DNA from: Candidatus Rokuibacteriota bacterium
GTDB lineage: Bacteria > Methylomirabilota > Methylomirabilia > Rokubacteriales > CSP1-6
Assembly: GCA_016200085.1 (NCBI GenBank)
Contig: JACQFL010000006.1
Coordinates: 1 to 64,000, forward strand
DNA: 64,000 nt
Direction of reading: 5' to 3'
The notes beneath the pieces are model-generated. The model was not told the DNA's origin. It saw only the letters and a program-made list of their open reading frames with translations, and did no database searches. Shown one piece after another: positions 29,524 through 38,192 of the stretch (position 1 is its first letter; each line of letters starts with the position of its first letter). Made by a program: the position numbers and the translations under genes.

Positions 29524-31598
29524 TCGCTCTTCACACACCGGAACCCGAACACGATCGCGGCGGTCGCGGGCGGGGCCGCGCCACGCGTGGTCGTGCGGAG
29601 GAAGACGGGGGCGTCGAAGGCCGAGCCGCCCCGCAGGACGCGCTGCTGCCCGGCCGCCGGCCCCGGCGGATCCTGCTCCGGCGCGCTCGCGTAGTAGCGC
29701 GCGTCGAACCAGTCGGCCACCCACTCCCAGGCGTTGCCCGCCAGGTCCAGGGCATCGTAGGGGCTCGCGCCGCTCTGGTAGGCCGCGGCCGCGCTCGTCC
29801 CGGCGACCATGAGGTCGCCGTTGGCGTTGATCGGCAGCCATCGCGCGCCCCACGGATACCGACGGCCGTCGTCGTCGCGCGCGGCCTTCTCCCACTCGGC
29901 CTCGGTGGGCAGCCGCTTCTGCGTCCACTTGCAATACGCCTCGGCATCGTGCCAGGAGACCTGCACGACCGGATGCGTGGGATTCACGGAGCCGCCGGGC
30001 CCGACGGGCGAGCGCCACCACGCGCCGTCGATCGGCTCGAGCTTGCGGCTCTTCTGGAACGGCTGCTGCCACACGAGCCCGCGATGGTCGCGCTCGGCGG
30101 TCGTCCGGTAGCCCGTCGCCTGCACGAACCGCTCGAACATCGCGTTGGTGACCTTCGTGCGGTCGACGTAGAAGCCGCCGACGGTGACGCGACGGCGCGG
30201 CCCCTCGGCGGCGAAGAAGTCGCGGCAGCTCGGTCGTCCCAGCGCGGCGGCGACTCCCGGGGCCAGCGGCTTCTTGAGGCACTCGTCGACCGCCGCGTCG
30301 ATCTCCTCCGGCGCGCTGCCCATCCCGAACGGGCCGGCGGGCACCCGCACCATCTCGGCGCCGTCCTCGCCTCGGATGACCTTCGGCGGGCCCAGGGGCT
30401 GGATGTCGATCTCCACGGGCGTCGCCTGGTCCGCGGCGATGCGCACGACCTGCTCCCAGGGCGCGAAGCCGTCCTTCCGCGCCTTGAGCTGGTAGGTCCC
30501 GACCGGAACACCCGCGAAGACGGTGGCCACGCCTGGGGTCGTCACCCCGCTGCGGTCGGCGAACGTGAGCTCGATGCCCGGGAGCCTGGCCCGGACCTCG
30601 AGGGTGCCGACGGCGCGGCGGTACCGGGCCGTGTCGCCCGCGGAGCCGGTCGGCAGCGGGACTCCCGGCGTCATGAAGACGAACTGGCCTTCGCCGTCCA
30701 GCTTTCCGTACTGCGGCGTCATCTTGCCGCCCGAGTCCCGCGCGACCCGCTCCTCGACCCACGCCGCCAGCTTCGCCGCGGTGATGATGCCCCGGCGCTC
30801 GGTGTCGGCGTTGCCCCGCAGCCCGTCGAGGAGCCGCCGCGTGAAGAGCCCGTGGCCGTTCTCCTCGATCGCCCGCTCGCCTCGGCGGCCCGCGGTGAGG
30901 ACCTGCACCACGGGCTCCCGTAGCACGGAGGCCAGGTACTCGTCGGGCGGACGGTTGACGTCCGAGTCGCTCGGCCCGCGCGTGAGGGCGAAGCCCGAGA
31001 AGCACACGTCGAGGATGAAGAGCACGTGCTTCGCCTTCACCCTGAGCCCGATGCGCTTGACGTCGTCCATGGCGATCGACGTGAAGGCGAGCGCCTGGGG
31101 ATCGGCGTCGACCGGCAGCAGGTAACCCTCCTGGCCGCTCTTGATCTCCGCGGTCTCGCCGTGCCCGGCGAAGAAGATCAGGAGGCGGTCCTCGGGGCCC
31201 ATGGCGGCGAAGTCCCGGTAGAGGACCTGCTCGATCCGCGCCCTCGTCGAGGCGCCGTCGAGCAGGATGCGCGTGTTCGCCCCGGGAAAGCCGAGCTGGG
31301 GCAGGAGATCGGCAATGGCCTGGGCGTCGGCCACGGCGTAGTTCAGCTGCGGGCGCACCTTCTGATAGGCGTTGATGCCGATCACGAGCGCCCACGAGGA
31401 GCGATAGAAGCCCGTGTCGCCGGACACCTTCGGGGTCTGGACGCGGACGTCGCGGGTCTGGGGCGAGGCGGGCGAGGCGCCGCCGATCAGCCAGAGGAGA
31501 GCGAGGGCCAGAGGCGGGGCGTGGCGGCGCAGCTGCCGCACCAGCGGTCGGCGCGTCCGGTAGTCCTTCGCCGCGGCGGGGTCAACGTCGCGCTGCAC
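29520..31598 (-). CDS. exported caspase-like / PEGA / FGE-like fusion protein
   Basis: A 692-residue three-domain protein. Residues about 66-310 form a caspase-like (C14) domain with His146 in FFAGHGE and Cys199 in LDVCFSG, both catalytic residues present. Residues about 328-400 are PEGA-like (AGVPVGTYQLKARKDG). Residues about 415-690 are an FGE/sulfatase-modifying fold (RVPAGPFGMGS, WHDAEAYCKW, LPTEAEWEKAAR, RGGS, GFRCV). The two catalytic cysteines of true FGEs, expected just after RGGS, are absent (AFDAPVFL), so this part is probably a binding domain. A signal peptide points to the periplasm. The first GTG (31598) is annotated; a GTG at 31541 gives a cleaner signal sequence. Coupled to the lipoprotein gene at 28849. 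Confidence 0.88.
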   Translation of the reverse strand: MQRDVDPAAAKDYRTRRPLVRQLRRHAPPLALALLWLIGGASPASPQTRDVRVQTPKVSGDTGFYRSSWALVIGINAYQKVRPQLNYAVADAQAIADLLPQLGFPGANTRILLDGASTRARIEQVLYRDFAAMGPEDRLLIFFAGHGETAEIKSGQEGYLLPVDADPQALAFTSIAMDDVKRIGLRVKAKHVLFILDVCFSGFALTRGPSDSDVNRPPDEYLASVLREPVVQVLTAGRRGERAIEENGHGLFTRRLLDGLRGNADTERRGIITAAKLAAWVEERVARDSGGKMTPQYGKLDGEGQFVFMTPGVPLPTGSAGDTARYRRAVGTLEVRARLPGIELTFADRSGVTTPGVATVFAGVPVGTYQLKARKDGFAPWEQVVRIAADQATPVEIDIQPLGPPKVIRGEDGAEMVRVPAGPFGMGSAPEEIDAAVDECLKKPLAPGVAAALGRPSCRDFFAAEGPRRRVTVGGFYVDRTKVTNAMFERFVQATGYRTTAERDHRGLVWQQPFQKSRKLEPIDGAWWRSPVGPGGSVNPTHPVVQVSWHDAEAYCKWTQKRLPTEAEWEKAARDDDGRRYPWGARWLPINANGDLMVAGTSAAAAYQSGASPYDALDLAGNAWEWVADWFDARYYASAPEQDPPGPAAGQQRVLRGGSAFDAPVFLRTTTRGAAPPATAAIVFGFRCVKSE

Positions 31599-31649
31599 GA
31601 CCGGGGGCTCCCTGGACTGACCGGTCCTGTCCGAGAACCGGGGTCCGCG

Positions 31650-32876
31650 TCAGAAGTTGTAGAGGATGGTGACGGCGCCCGTGTTCGCCGTCAGGCCCGT
31701 GACGCCCAGGGTCGTCCGCCAGCCCGCATCGATGCCGAGGTCGGTGGCGATGAAGTAGGTGAGCGACGTCCCGACCTCCGTCGGCGACTTGCGCCCCGAC
31801 GGGATCGACGTCGAGCCGACGGACTCGCTGTGCGACACGCGGAGGTTCGCGACGAAGTTGGCCAGGAACGGAATGCCCAGGTTCGCGCCGACGGTGACGA
31901 GCTTGTCGTCGGGCAGGTCCGGCATGGCGGCGACGAAGGGCCCGAGCAGGCCATTCTGCAGCGAGCCGGGCGAGCTGACCGTGGCCTGGGTGAAGATCAC
32001 GCCGCCCGTGAGGAAGACGGGACCGATGAGGGCCCGGGTCGTCACGCCGGCGAACCCGCCCCACCGGATGAAGCCGCTGTTCTTGTCGTCGAAGTTCGTG
32101 TCGATCAGGGTCAGGTTGGCGAAGGCGCCGACGATCGGCCCCACCGTCCACTGCGGCGTGATGCCGAAGTTGTACCGCGCGTAGAGATCGGGGCCGACGA
32201 TGTAGAGCTTGGTGCTGTCCGTGTCGTCGTTCCAGGTGTAGCGGAACGGCAGCCGGGCGCCGACCTCGAGCGCGCCGAGCGTGAAGTCGAGGCCGGGGAT
32301 GAGCCGGAAGGTCTGGCCGCCGACGCCGTCCAGCGAGAAGTTCTCGTACTCGATGGCGCTGCCCGCCTCGCGGAACTTCGGCGCCTCGGATCCGACCAGG
32401 CCCTGTCGCAGCGCCGCGAGCTGCTTGGGCGAGAGCGGCGGGGCGATGATGGTGTTGACGACGTCGAAGGATTTCGTCTGGGCGCCGCCCAGGCTCTGCT
32501 TCGAGGCCGACACGTCGCCGCCGGGGAACAGGATGGACTGCAGCAGGGCGAAGTTCGCGTTGACGTAGGCCTGGAGATCGCCATCGATGTCCACGGTATC
32601 GGTGGCCGTCCCGCCCCGGCCGCTCAAGGTGCAGACGCAGATCCGGTCGCCGTTCGCGGCGAAGCTGATGGTCCCTCGAAGGGTCGCGCCATTGGCGCCG
32701 GTGAGCGGACCGAACGGGCCGGCGCCGAGGGTGTCGATGAGGCTGAAGCCGAGCAATGTCTGGAAGATCGCCTGGGCGCTCTGCGCCTGGGCCGACACCG
32801 GCCAGGCCAGCATCGCGGCCGCCGCGACGAGCATCACGACGGCCATCCCTCCGACATTCCTGGCACGGACACGCAT
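31650..32876 (-). CDS. predicted outer-membrane beta-barrel protein
   Basis: A 408-residue protein with a signal peptide (VGGMAVVMLVAAAAMLAWPV to AQA). The later part is rich in beta strands with alternating residues (RYTWNDDTDSTKLYIVGPD, SHSESVGSTSIPSG), and it ends VTILYNF with a C-terminal Phe, typical of outer-membrane barrels. Substrate unknown. ATG 32876 begins the signal peptide; an upstream in-frame ATG adds only Arg-rich residues. The promoter is at 32951-32980, with a leader of about 68 nt. The caspase-FGE gene follows 51 bp downstream on the same strand and may be read through. Confidence 0.75.
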   Translation of the reverse strand: MRVRARNVGGMAVVMLVAAAAMLAWPVSAQAQSAQAIFQTLLGFSLIDTLGAGPFGPLTGANGATLRGTISFAANGDRICVCTLSGRGGTATDTVDIDGDLQAYVNANFALLQSILFPGGDVSASKQSLGGAQTKSFDVVNTIIAPPLSPKQLAALRQGLVGSEAPKFREAGSAIEYENFSLDGVGGQTFRLIPGLDFTLGALEVGARLPFRYTWNDDTDSTKLYIVGPDLYARYNFGITPQWTVGPIVGAFANLTLIDTNFDDKNSGFIRWGGFAGVTTRALIGPVFLTGGVIFTQATVSSPGSLQNGLLGPFVAAMPDLPDDKLVTVGANLGIPFLANFVANLRVSHSESVGSTSIPSGRKSPTEVGTSLTYFIATDLGIDAGWRTTLGVTGLTANTGAVTILYNF

Positions 32877-32950
32877 CGTTCGGTCCCCTCGCCGCAACGG
32901 AGTGCGCCGCCTCGCGGACCTTACGGGTCGCCCGGGCGATGCGCCGACCG

Positions 32951-32983
32951 ATGGTACTGGCCCGATTCTTGTTTGGTCAACAA
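32951..32983 (-). promoter_or_regulatory. promoter of beta-barrel/caspase operon
   Basis: Minus-strand -35 TTGACC (32975-32980), 18-bp spacer, -10 TACCAT (32951-32956). A short palindrome TTGTT-TGGTC-AACAA (32969-32983) overlaps the -35 and could be an operator. Confidence 0.55.
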
Positions 32984-33117
32984 TTATCTCGATCGTTCCG
33001 GGGCCGGCATGGCGCGAAAGACGGCGGAAAATCGGGCTGCTTGCCGCCCGCGCCGGCGCCGTGCTTTACCATGTCGGCGCCGCGTTCCGTGCGGGTTGGC
33101 GGAGGCATGTGTCAACG

Positions 33118-33648
33118 ATGACGAAGGTGTTCGCGATCCGCGCATCGAGACGAGCCGTGCTGGTGATGGCCCTGCTGCTGGCCGCCGCGGTGACGGCCGG
33201 GTGCACGCAGGTGAGCTACTACGTGCCCGAGCAGAGCCGCCCGTACGCGCTCCGCGGATGGCCCCGCAACATCGTTGGCGTGGAGGTCGTCGATTACCGT
33301 CCGCAGCCCGAGCAGTCGGAAGCGCTCGCCGCCCGCATCCGGCAGATCGTGGAGTCCTCGCTGTCTCCCGCGGACGCACGCTCCGGCGAGCGCTACGCCC
33401 TCCGCGTGGCCGTGACCGAGCACCAGGCGTTCCTCACTGATCGCGTCTGGCTCGCCAGGACCCAGCTGCGGGTCAGCCTGCTCGACGGCGCGGGATCCCC
33501 GCTTCGCCACTGGGTGGCGGTCGGGCAAGCCGCGCGGGGCAACCTCTTCGGCCGGACCACGGCCAACGACGCCTCCCGCGACGCGTTCCAGCTGGCGATG
33601 GCCGACCTCATCGCCCAGCTCGACAGCGAGCCTCCTGCCCGGAACTGA
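33118..33648 (+). CDS. lipoprotein of unknown function
   Basis: A 176-residue lipoprotein (lipobox TAGC, Cys29). The mature domain (IVGVEVVDYRPQPEQSEALA, RIRQIVESSL, YALRVAVTEHQAFL) resembles small outer-membrane accessory lipoproteins such as the YajG or ABC-auxiliary types, without enough evidence to choose. It diverges from the beta-barrel gene and ends before a G-run hairpin at 33655. ATG 33118 is the start that yields the lipoprotein signal. Confidence 0.72.
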   Translation: MTKVFAIRASRRAVLVMALLLAAAVTAGCTQVSYYVPEQSRPYALRGWPRNIVGVEVVDYRPQPEQSEALAARIRQIVESSLSPADARSGERYALRVAVTEHQAFLTDRVWLARTQLRVSLLDGAGSPLRHWVAVGQAARGNLFGRTTANDASRDAFQLAMADLIAQLDSEPPARN

Positions 33649-33653
33649 CCACC

Positions 33654-33775
33654 GGGGGGCCGCGACACGGCCCCCGGCCCCGCTCGGCGCGCCACGGGGA
33701 ACCCGTGGCGCCCCTCGGACCCAGACCCCCGACGCTCGGAGCGCCCGGGACGCGCGTGACGCCCCTGGACGCTGG
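33654..33775. repeat. family A G-run hairpin element
   Basis: Starts with a hairpin GGGGGCCG-CGACA-CGGCCCCC (33655-33675), followed by CGGGGAACCCGTGGCGC and AGACCCCCGACGCTCGGAGC. The same blocks occur at 48673-48890 and partly at 58432-58505. Here it lies between two convergent genes, where it could end transcription from both sides. Confidence 0.65.
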
Positions 33776-33781
33776 TCGGTC

Positions 33782-34171
33782 TCAGTCGTTGCGGCCGGTG
33801 CCCTGCTCCCACTGGAACGACTCGAGCGTCACGCGATAGGTGCCTGCAAGGTTGGTCACCGGAACCTCGAAGTAGGCGCGCTGCTTGCCGGGAATGGTCC
33901 CGGGCAGCCACGCCCGGCTCTGACCGACGGCACGTCCCTGGCCGTCCACCTCTTCCACGAGCATGCGGACGCGCCCGGCGGCCGAGCCGTAATCGTTGTA
34001 CACGTAGCCCCAGACCACGGGGCGCCCGCTGCGGTCCGGGCCGACGCGGTAGTCGAAGCGGAAGTTGCGCTGGACCTCGGCGCTGCCGAAGTTCGGGTCG
34101 GCCGCCAGGGCCATGCCCGGGGCGAGCGCGAGCGCGGCGAGCAGCGCGACCCTCACGGTCGTCGTTCTCAT
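33782..34171 (-). CDS. small secreted protein, FxLYD-like
   Basis: A 129-residue protein with a signal peptide (VALLAALALAPGMALA) and one beta-sandwich-like domain: PVVWGYVYNDYGSAAGRVRM, then AYFEVPV. This resembles the FxLYD pattern of extracellular beta domains. An AGGAG sits upstream of the ATG at 34171. It follows the acyl-CoA dehydrogenase gene by 35 bp on the same strand. Function unknown. Confidence 0.65.
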   Translation of the reverse strand: MRTTTVRVALLAALALAPGMALAADPNFGSAEVQRNFRFDYRVGPDRSGRPVVWGYVYNDYGSAAGRVRMLVEEVDGQGRAVGQSRAWLPGTIPGKQRAYFEVPVTNLAGTYRVTLESFQWEQGTGRND

Positions 34172-34206
34172 GACGTGGCTCCTCTCGACGGCCCGAGGCC
34201 GCACGG

Positions 34207-35367
34207 TCACCGGCGCCGCCAGTCCGCGCGCGTCGGCAGCACGGCGTCGGCGATCAGGTTGCGCATCATCTCCACGGTGCCGCCGCCGATGGCGAACATG
34301 CGCGCGTCCCGCGCCATGCGCTCCAGCGGCAGGCTGCGGCCGTAGCCGGCCGCGCCGTGGATCTGCAGGGCCTGGCTCGTCACCTCCTGCGCCGCCTCGG
34401 CGGCAAAGGTCTTGGCCTTCGCCGCGAGGAGGGGATCGGGGAAGCCCGTGCCCGCGCGCGCGGCGGCGCGGTGGATGAGCAGGCGCGCGGCGTCGAGGCG
34501 GATGGCCATGTCGGCGAGCTTCCAGCGGATGCCCTGGAACTCGGCGATGGGGCGTCCGAACTGGCGCCGCGCCGCGGCGTAGGCGAGCGCGCGCTCCCAG
34601 GCCCCCTGGGCGAGCCCGAGGGCCACCGTCGCCGCGCCCAGGCGCTGGCCGTTGTACGCGCGCATGAGCTTCTTGAAGCCGTCGCCGGGGCCGACGAGCA
34701 GGTTCTCGCGCGGCACGACGCAGCGCTCGAAGTGCAGCTCGCCCTCGGGAATGCCGCGCAGGCCCATCATGTACTCGCGCCGCCCGATGGTGAACCCCGG
34801 GGTGTCGCGCTCGACGAGGACCCCGCCGATGCCTTCCGCTTCGGGCCGGTCACCGAAGCGTGCGTAGACCAGGTAGAGGCGCGAGGTCCCCGCCCCGGTG
34901 ATGTAGCGCTTGTGCCCGGTGATCGCGAGGCCCTCGGCCGTCTCGTCGACGCGGGTCTCCAGATCCGTGGCCGCCGAGCCCGCGTTGGGCTCGGTGATGG
35001 CGATCGCCGGCTTCTCCCCCTCGAGCACCCACGGAAAGTACCGCCGCTTCTGCGCCTCCGTCCCGTAGGCCGCCAAGGCCCCCACGGTCCCGAGGTTGCC
35101 CTCGACGACGATCCGCGCCGTCACCCCGCACGCCCGCGCGATCTCCTCCACCACGACCAGCACGTCGAGAATGCCGCGCCCGCCGCCCCCGTACGATGAC
35201 GGAATGGTCATTCCCATGAATCCGGCGGCGACCAAGTCCTTGACGTTGTCCCACGGATACTCCTCCCGCTCGTCCCACCGGGAGGCCCGCTCCGCGAACA
35301 CCCCATCGGCAAGCGCCCGCGCCCGCCCCCGCAACGCCTCCTGCTCCGTCGTCAGCTCGAACTCCAT
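34207..35367 (-). CDS. acyl-CoA dehydrogenase
   Basis: FAD-dependent acyl-CoA dehydrogenase, 386 residues. Seen: the N-terminal helical domain, AIAITEPNAGSAATDLETR (flavin-contact region), the middle beta domain, and the C-terminal helical domain with RQFGRPIAEFQGIRWKLADM and QIHGAAGYG. It oxidises an acyl-CoA to the 2-enoyl-CoA; chain-length preference is not evident. ATG 35367 is preferred over 35379 because GGAGGGG lies 3-4 nt upstream. It follows lpd by about 160 bp of unremarkable sequence. Confidence 0.92.
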   Translation of the reverse strand: MEFELTTEQEALRGRARALADGVFAERASRWDEREEYPWDNVKDLVAAGFMGMTIPSSYGGGGRGILDVLVVVEEIARACGVTARIVVEGNLGTVGALAAYGTEAQKRRYFPWVLEGEKPAIAITEPNAGSAATDLETRVDETAEGLAITGHKRYITGAGTSRLYLVYARFGDRPEAEGIGGVLVERDTPGFTIGRREYMMGLRGIPEGELHFERCVVPRENLLVGPGDGFKKLMRAYNGQRLGAATVALGLAQGAWERALAYAAARRQFGRPIAEFQGIRWKLADMAIRLDAARLLIHRAAARAGTGFPDPLLAAKAKTFAAEAAQEVTSQALQIHGAAGYGRSLPLERMARDARMFAIGGGTVEMMRNLIADAVLPTRADWRRR

Positions 35368-35525
35368 CCGCCCCTCCATATTCCTACGCCTCGATCCCTT
35401 GGTCGCGGCAGAGAGATCGCCGACGACGGCGTGTCTGCCCTACGCTCCCAGGTCGCGCCAACCAACGTCGACGGCGCGCGCCCAGCCCTCCACGTGAGCC
35501 GCCGCGCCCGTTCGAACGCCGCGCG

Positions 35526-36911
35526 CTAAATGTGGATCGCCTGCCCGAGCGCCGCCAGCGTCGCCTCCAGCGCGGCCTCGGACAGCGTCGGATGCGCGTG
35601 GATCGTGTGCACGATCTCCTCCAGCGTGCCCTCGAGCGTGCGGCCCACCGCGAACTCGTGGATGATCTCGGTGGCCTCGGGCCCGACGATGTGCACGCCG
35701 AGGATCTCGCCCGTGGCCGTGTCGGCCACGACCTTCACGAACCCCTCGGTCTCGCCGAGCGCGACGGCCTTGCCGCTCGCCGTGAACGGGAACTTGCCGA
35801 CGCTCACCTCGCGCTTGCCCTCGCGGGCCTTGGCCTCGGTGAGCCCGAGCGAGGCGATCTGGGGCCGGCAGTACGTGCACGAGGGCACGCTGGTGTAGTC
35901 GACGGGACGCGGCGTGCGGCCGGCGATCGCCTCGGCGGCGACCACGCCCTCGGCCATCGCCTTGTGGGCGAGCAGCGGCGGGCCGGCCATGTCGCCGATC
36001 GCGTAGAGGCCCGTGACGGAGGTCTCCATGAGCGGCGAGACCTTCACGAAGCCGCGGTCGAGCGCGACGCCGAGCGCCTCCAGGCCCAGGCCGCGCACCT
36101 TCGCCGCGCGGCCGACGGCCATCAGCACCTGCTCGGCCTCGAGCTTGCCCCCGTCGGTCTCCACGATCACGCCCGCGCCGCCCGGGCGGACCCCCGCCAC
36201 CCTGGCCCCCGTCTTGATCTCGATCCCGCGGCTGGAGAAGACGCGGGCCAGCAGCGCCGAGACCTCCTCGTCCTCGATCGGCACCACGCGCGGCAACACC
36301 TCGAGCAGCGTGACCCGGGTGCCGTACGCCGCGTAGACGTCGGCGAACTCCACGCCGACAGCGCCGGCGCCGATGACCACGAGCGACCTCGGCGCGCGCT
36401 CCTGGCGGACGGCGCCGTTCGACGAGATCACGCGCCGCTCGTCGATGGCGATGCCGGGCAGCGACTTCGGCTCCGAGCCGGTGGCGAGGAGCACGGCACG
36501 GGCCTCGATGGTCTGGAGCCCGTCCTGGCCCGCGACCTCGACGGTGCCCCTCGACGTCAGGGTGCCGCGCCCGGGCACCAGCGTGATCCTGTTCTTGCGG
36601 AAGAGGAACTCCACGCCCTTGGCCATCCGGTCGGCCACCCGGCGGCTCCGGCGCACGGCCTCGGCGTAGTCCGCTTCCACCCCGCTCACGTGGATGCCGA
36701 AGTCGCTCGCGTGATTGACGAGGCTGAGCACCTCGGCGTTGCGCAACAGCGCCTTGGTCGGGATGCAGCCCCAGTTCAGGCACACGCCCCCGGGACGGTC
36801 ATCCTCGACCGCGGCGACGGTCAGCCCGAGCTGGGCGGCGCGGATGGCCGCGACGTAGCCGCCCGGCCCGGTGCCGACGATCGCGAGATCGACCTTGAGC
36901 GCGTCAGGCAT
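35526..36911 (-). CDS. lpdA: dihydrolipoyl dehydrogenase (E3)
   Basis: Flavoprotein disulfide reductase that reoxidises the dihydrolipoyl group of E2 and makes NADH, 461 residues. Seen: FAD-binding GTGPGGY (13-19), redox disulfide CLNWGC (Cys44 and Cys49), an NAD-binding GAGAVGVEFADV, and the C-terminal HPTLSE pair (His440, Glu445). Last gene of pdhA-pdhB-pdhC-lpdA, 12 bp after pdhC. The NADH feeds the complex I encoded just upstream. Confidence 0.95.
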   Translation of the reverse strand: MPDALKVDLAIVGTGPGGYVAAIRAAQLGLTVAAVEDDRPGGVCLNWGCIPTKALLRNAEVLSLVNHASDFGIHVSGVEADYAEAVRRSRRVADRMAKGVEFLFRKNRITLVPGRGTLTSRGTVEVAGQDGLQTIEARAVLLATGSEPKSLPGIAIDERRVISSNGAVRQERAPRSLVVIGAGAVGVEFADVYAAYGTRVTLLEVLPRVVPIEDEEVSALLARVFSSRGIEIKTGARVAGVRPGGAGVIVETDGGKLEAEQVLMAVGRAAKVRGLGLEALGVALDRGFVKVSPLMETSVTGLYAIGDMAGPPLLAHKAMAEGVVAAEAIAGRTPRPVDYTSVPSCTYCRPQIASLGLTEAKAREGKREVSVGKFPFTASGKAVALGETEGFVKVVADTATGEILGVHIVGPEATEIIHEFAVGRTLEGTLEEIVHTIHAHPTLSEAALEATLAALGQAIHI

Positions 36912-36923
36912 GGCGCGCGCGCG

Positions 36924-38189
36924 TCACACGAGCAGCCGCAGCGGCTCCTCGAGGAGCCGCTTGACGGACTGGAGAAAGCGCGCGCCCATGGCCCCGTCCA
37001 TCACCCGGTGATCGCAGGAGAGCGTCACGCGCATCCGGCGGCCGACGCCGAGCCCGTCGCCGACCACGACGGGGATCCTGCGCACGGAGCCCACGGCGAG
37101 GATGGCGCCCTCGGGCGGGTTGATGATCGCGGAGAACTCGTCGACGTCGAGCATGCCGAGGTTCGAGATCGAGAACGTCGCCCCCGACAGCTCGGTGGCG
37201 CGCAGCTTCCGGTGGCGCGCCCGCTCGGCCAGCTCGCGCGACTCCACGGCGATCTGCGCGAGCGACTTGCCGTCGGCGTCGCGCAGCACCGGGGTGATGA
37301 GCCCCTCGTCCAGCGCGACCGCGATGCCGAGGTGCGCGCGGTGGTGGACGCGGATCGACTCGCCCCGGAAGGAGGCGTTCACGCCCGGGTGCTCGAGCAG
37401 GGCCAGCGCGCACGCGCGGACGATCAGGTCGTTGACCGAGATCTTCGGCTGGCCCTCGAGCGCGTTCAGCGCCTCGCGCAGGTCCCACGCCCGGTCCATC
37501 GCGATCTCGCTGGTGACGTAGAAGTGCGGCACCGGCGCCTTGGAGAGCGGCATCTGCCTGGCGATGATCGCGCGCATGGGTGTCAGTGGCCGGTCCTCGT
37601 ACCCCACGCCGGGCGTGGCGGCGCGCGCGGGCGCCGCCGCGGGGGCCGCGGTCGCCGCCGCTTCCACGTCGCGCCGCACGATGCGCCCGCCCGGCCCGCT
37701 GCCCTGGATGAGCCGCAGGTCGACCCCGGATTGCGCGGCGATCTTCTTCGCGAGCGGCGAGGCCTTCACCCGGCCCCTGCTCGCGGCCGCCACCGCGGCG
37801 ACCGGCTGCGGCGCGGGAGCGGGGGCCACCGGCCGCGGCGCGGGGGCGACGGGGCGCGGCGCAACCGCCGGCGCCGAGCGCGGCAGCACGGCCGCGGCGG
37901 TCGCAGGCGTCGAGGGCGCCGCGGCGAGCACGGCCGAGATGTCCTCGTCCGGCTCGGCGATGACCGCGATCAGCGTGCCCACGGGCGCCTGCTCGCCGGG
38001 CTGCAGGAGGACCTTGCGCAGCACGCCCGCGCCGAAGGCCTCCATCTCGACGTCGGCCTTGTCCGTCTCGACCTCGGCGAGGATGTCCCCGCCGTTGACG
38101 CGGTCGCCCTCCCCCTTGAGCCACTTGATGAGCTTGCCCGTCTCCATCGCTTCGGAGAGCTTCGGCATCACCACCCGGGACACGGCCAT
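36924..38189 (-). CDS. pdhC: dihydrolipoamide acyltransferase (E2)
   Basis: Core of a 2-oxoacid dehydrogenase complex, 421 residues. One lipoyl domain (lipoylated Lys44 in ETDKADVEME), a Pro/Ala-rich linker, an E1/E3-binding domain (about 120-160, ending GSGPGGRIVRRDVE), a second linker, and a catalytic domain with HRVMDG (His394, Asp398). The single lipoyl domain is normal for this group. Lies 3 bp after pdhB. LipA, encoded upstream, would supply its cofactor. Substrate is most likely pyruvate; acetoin-type complexes look similar. Confidence 0.94.
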   Translation of the reverse strand: MAVSRVVMPKLSEAMETGKLIKWLKGEGDRVNGGDILAEVETDKADVEMEAFGAGVLRKVLLQPGEQAPVGTLIAVIAEPDEDISAVLAAAPSTPATAAAVLPRSAPAVAPRPVAPAPRPVAPAPAPQPVAAVAAASRGRVKASPLAKKIAAQSGVDLRLIQGSGPGGRIVRRDVEAAATAAPAAAPARAATPGVGYEDRPLTPMRAIIARQMPLSKAPVPHFYVTSEIAMDRAWDLREALNALEGQPKISVNDLIVRACALALLEHPGVNASFRGESIRVHHRAHLGIAVALDEGLITPVLRDADGKSLAQIAVESRELAERARHRKLRATELSGATFSISNLGMLDVDEFSAIINPPEGAILAVGSVRRIPVVVGDGLGVGRRMRVTLSCDHRVMDGAMGARFLQSVKRLLEEPLRLLV

Positions 38190-38192
38190 GGC

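Noticed and set aside
31500-31598. Diversity-generating retroelement target (FGE/C-type lectin fold)
   Set aside because: No reverse transcriptase, accessory gene or template/variable repeat pair is visible near the FGE-like domain.
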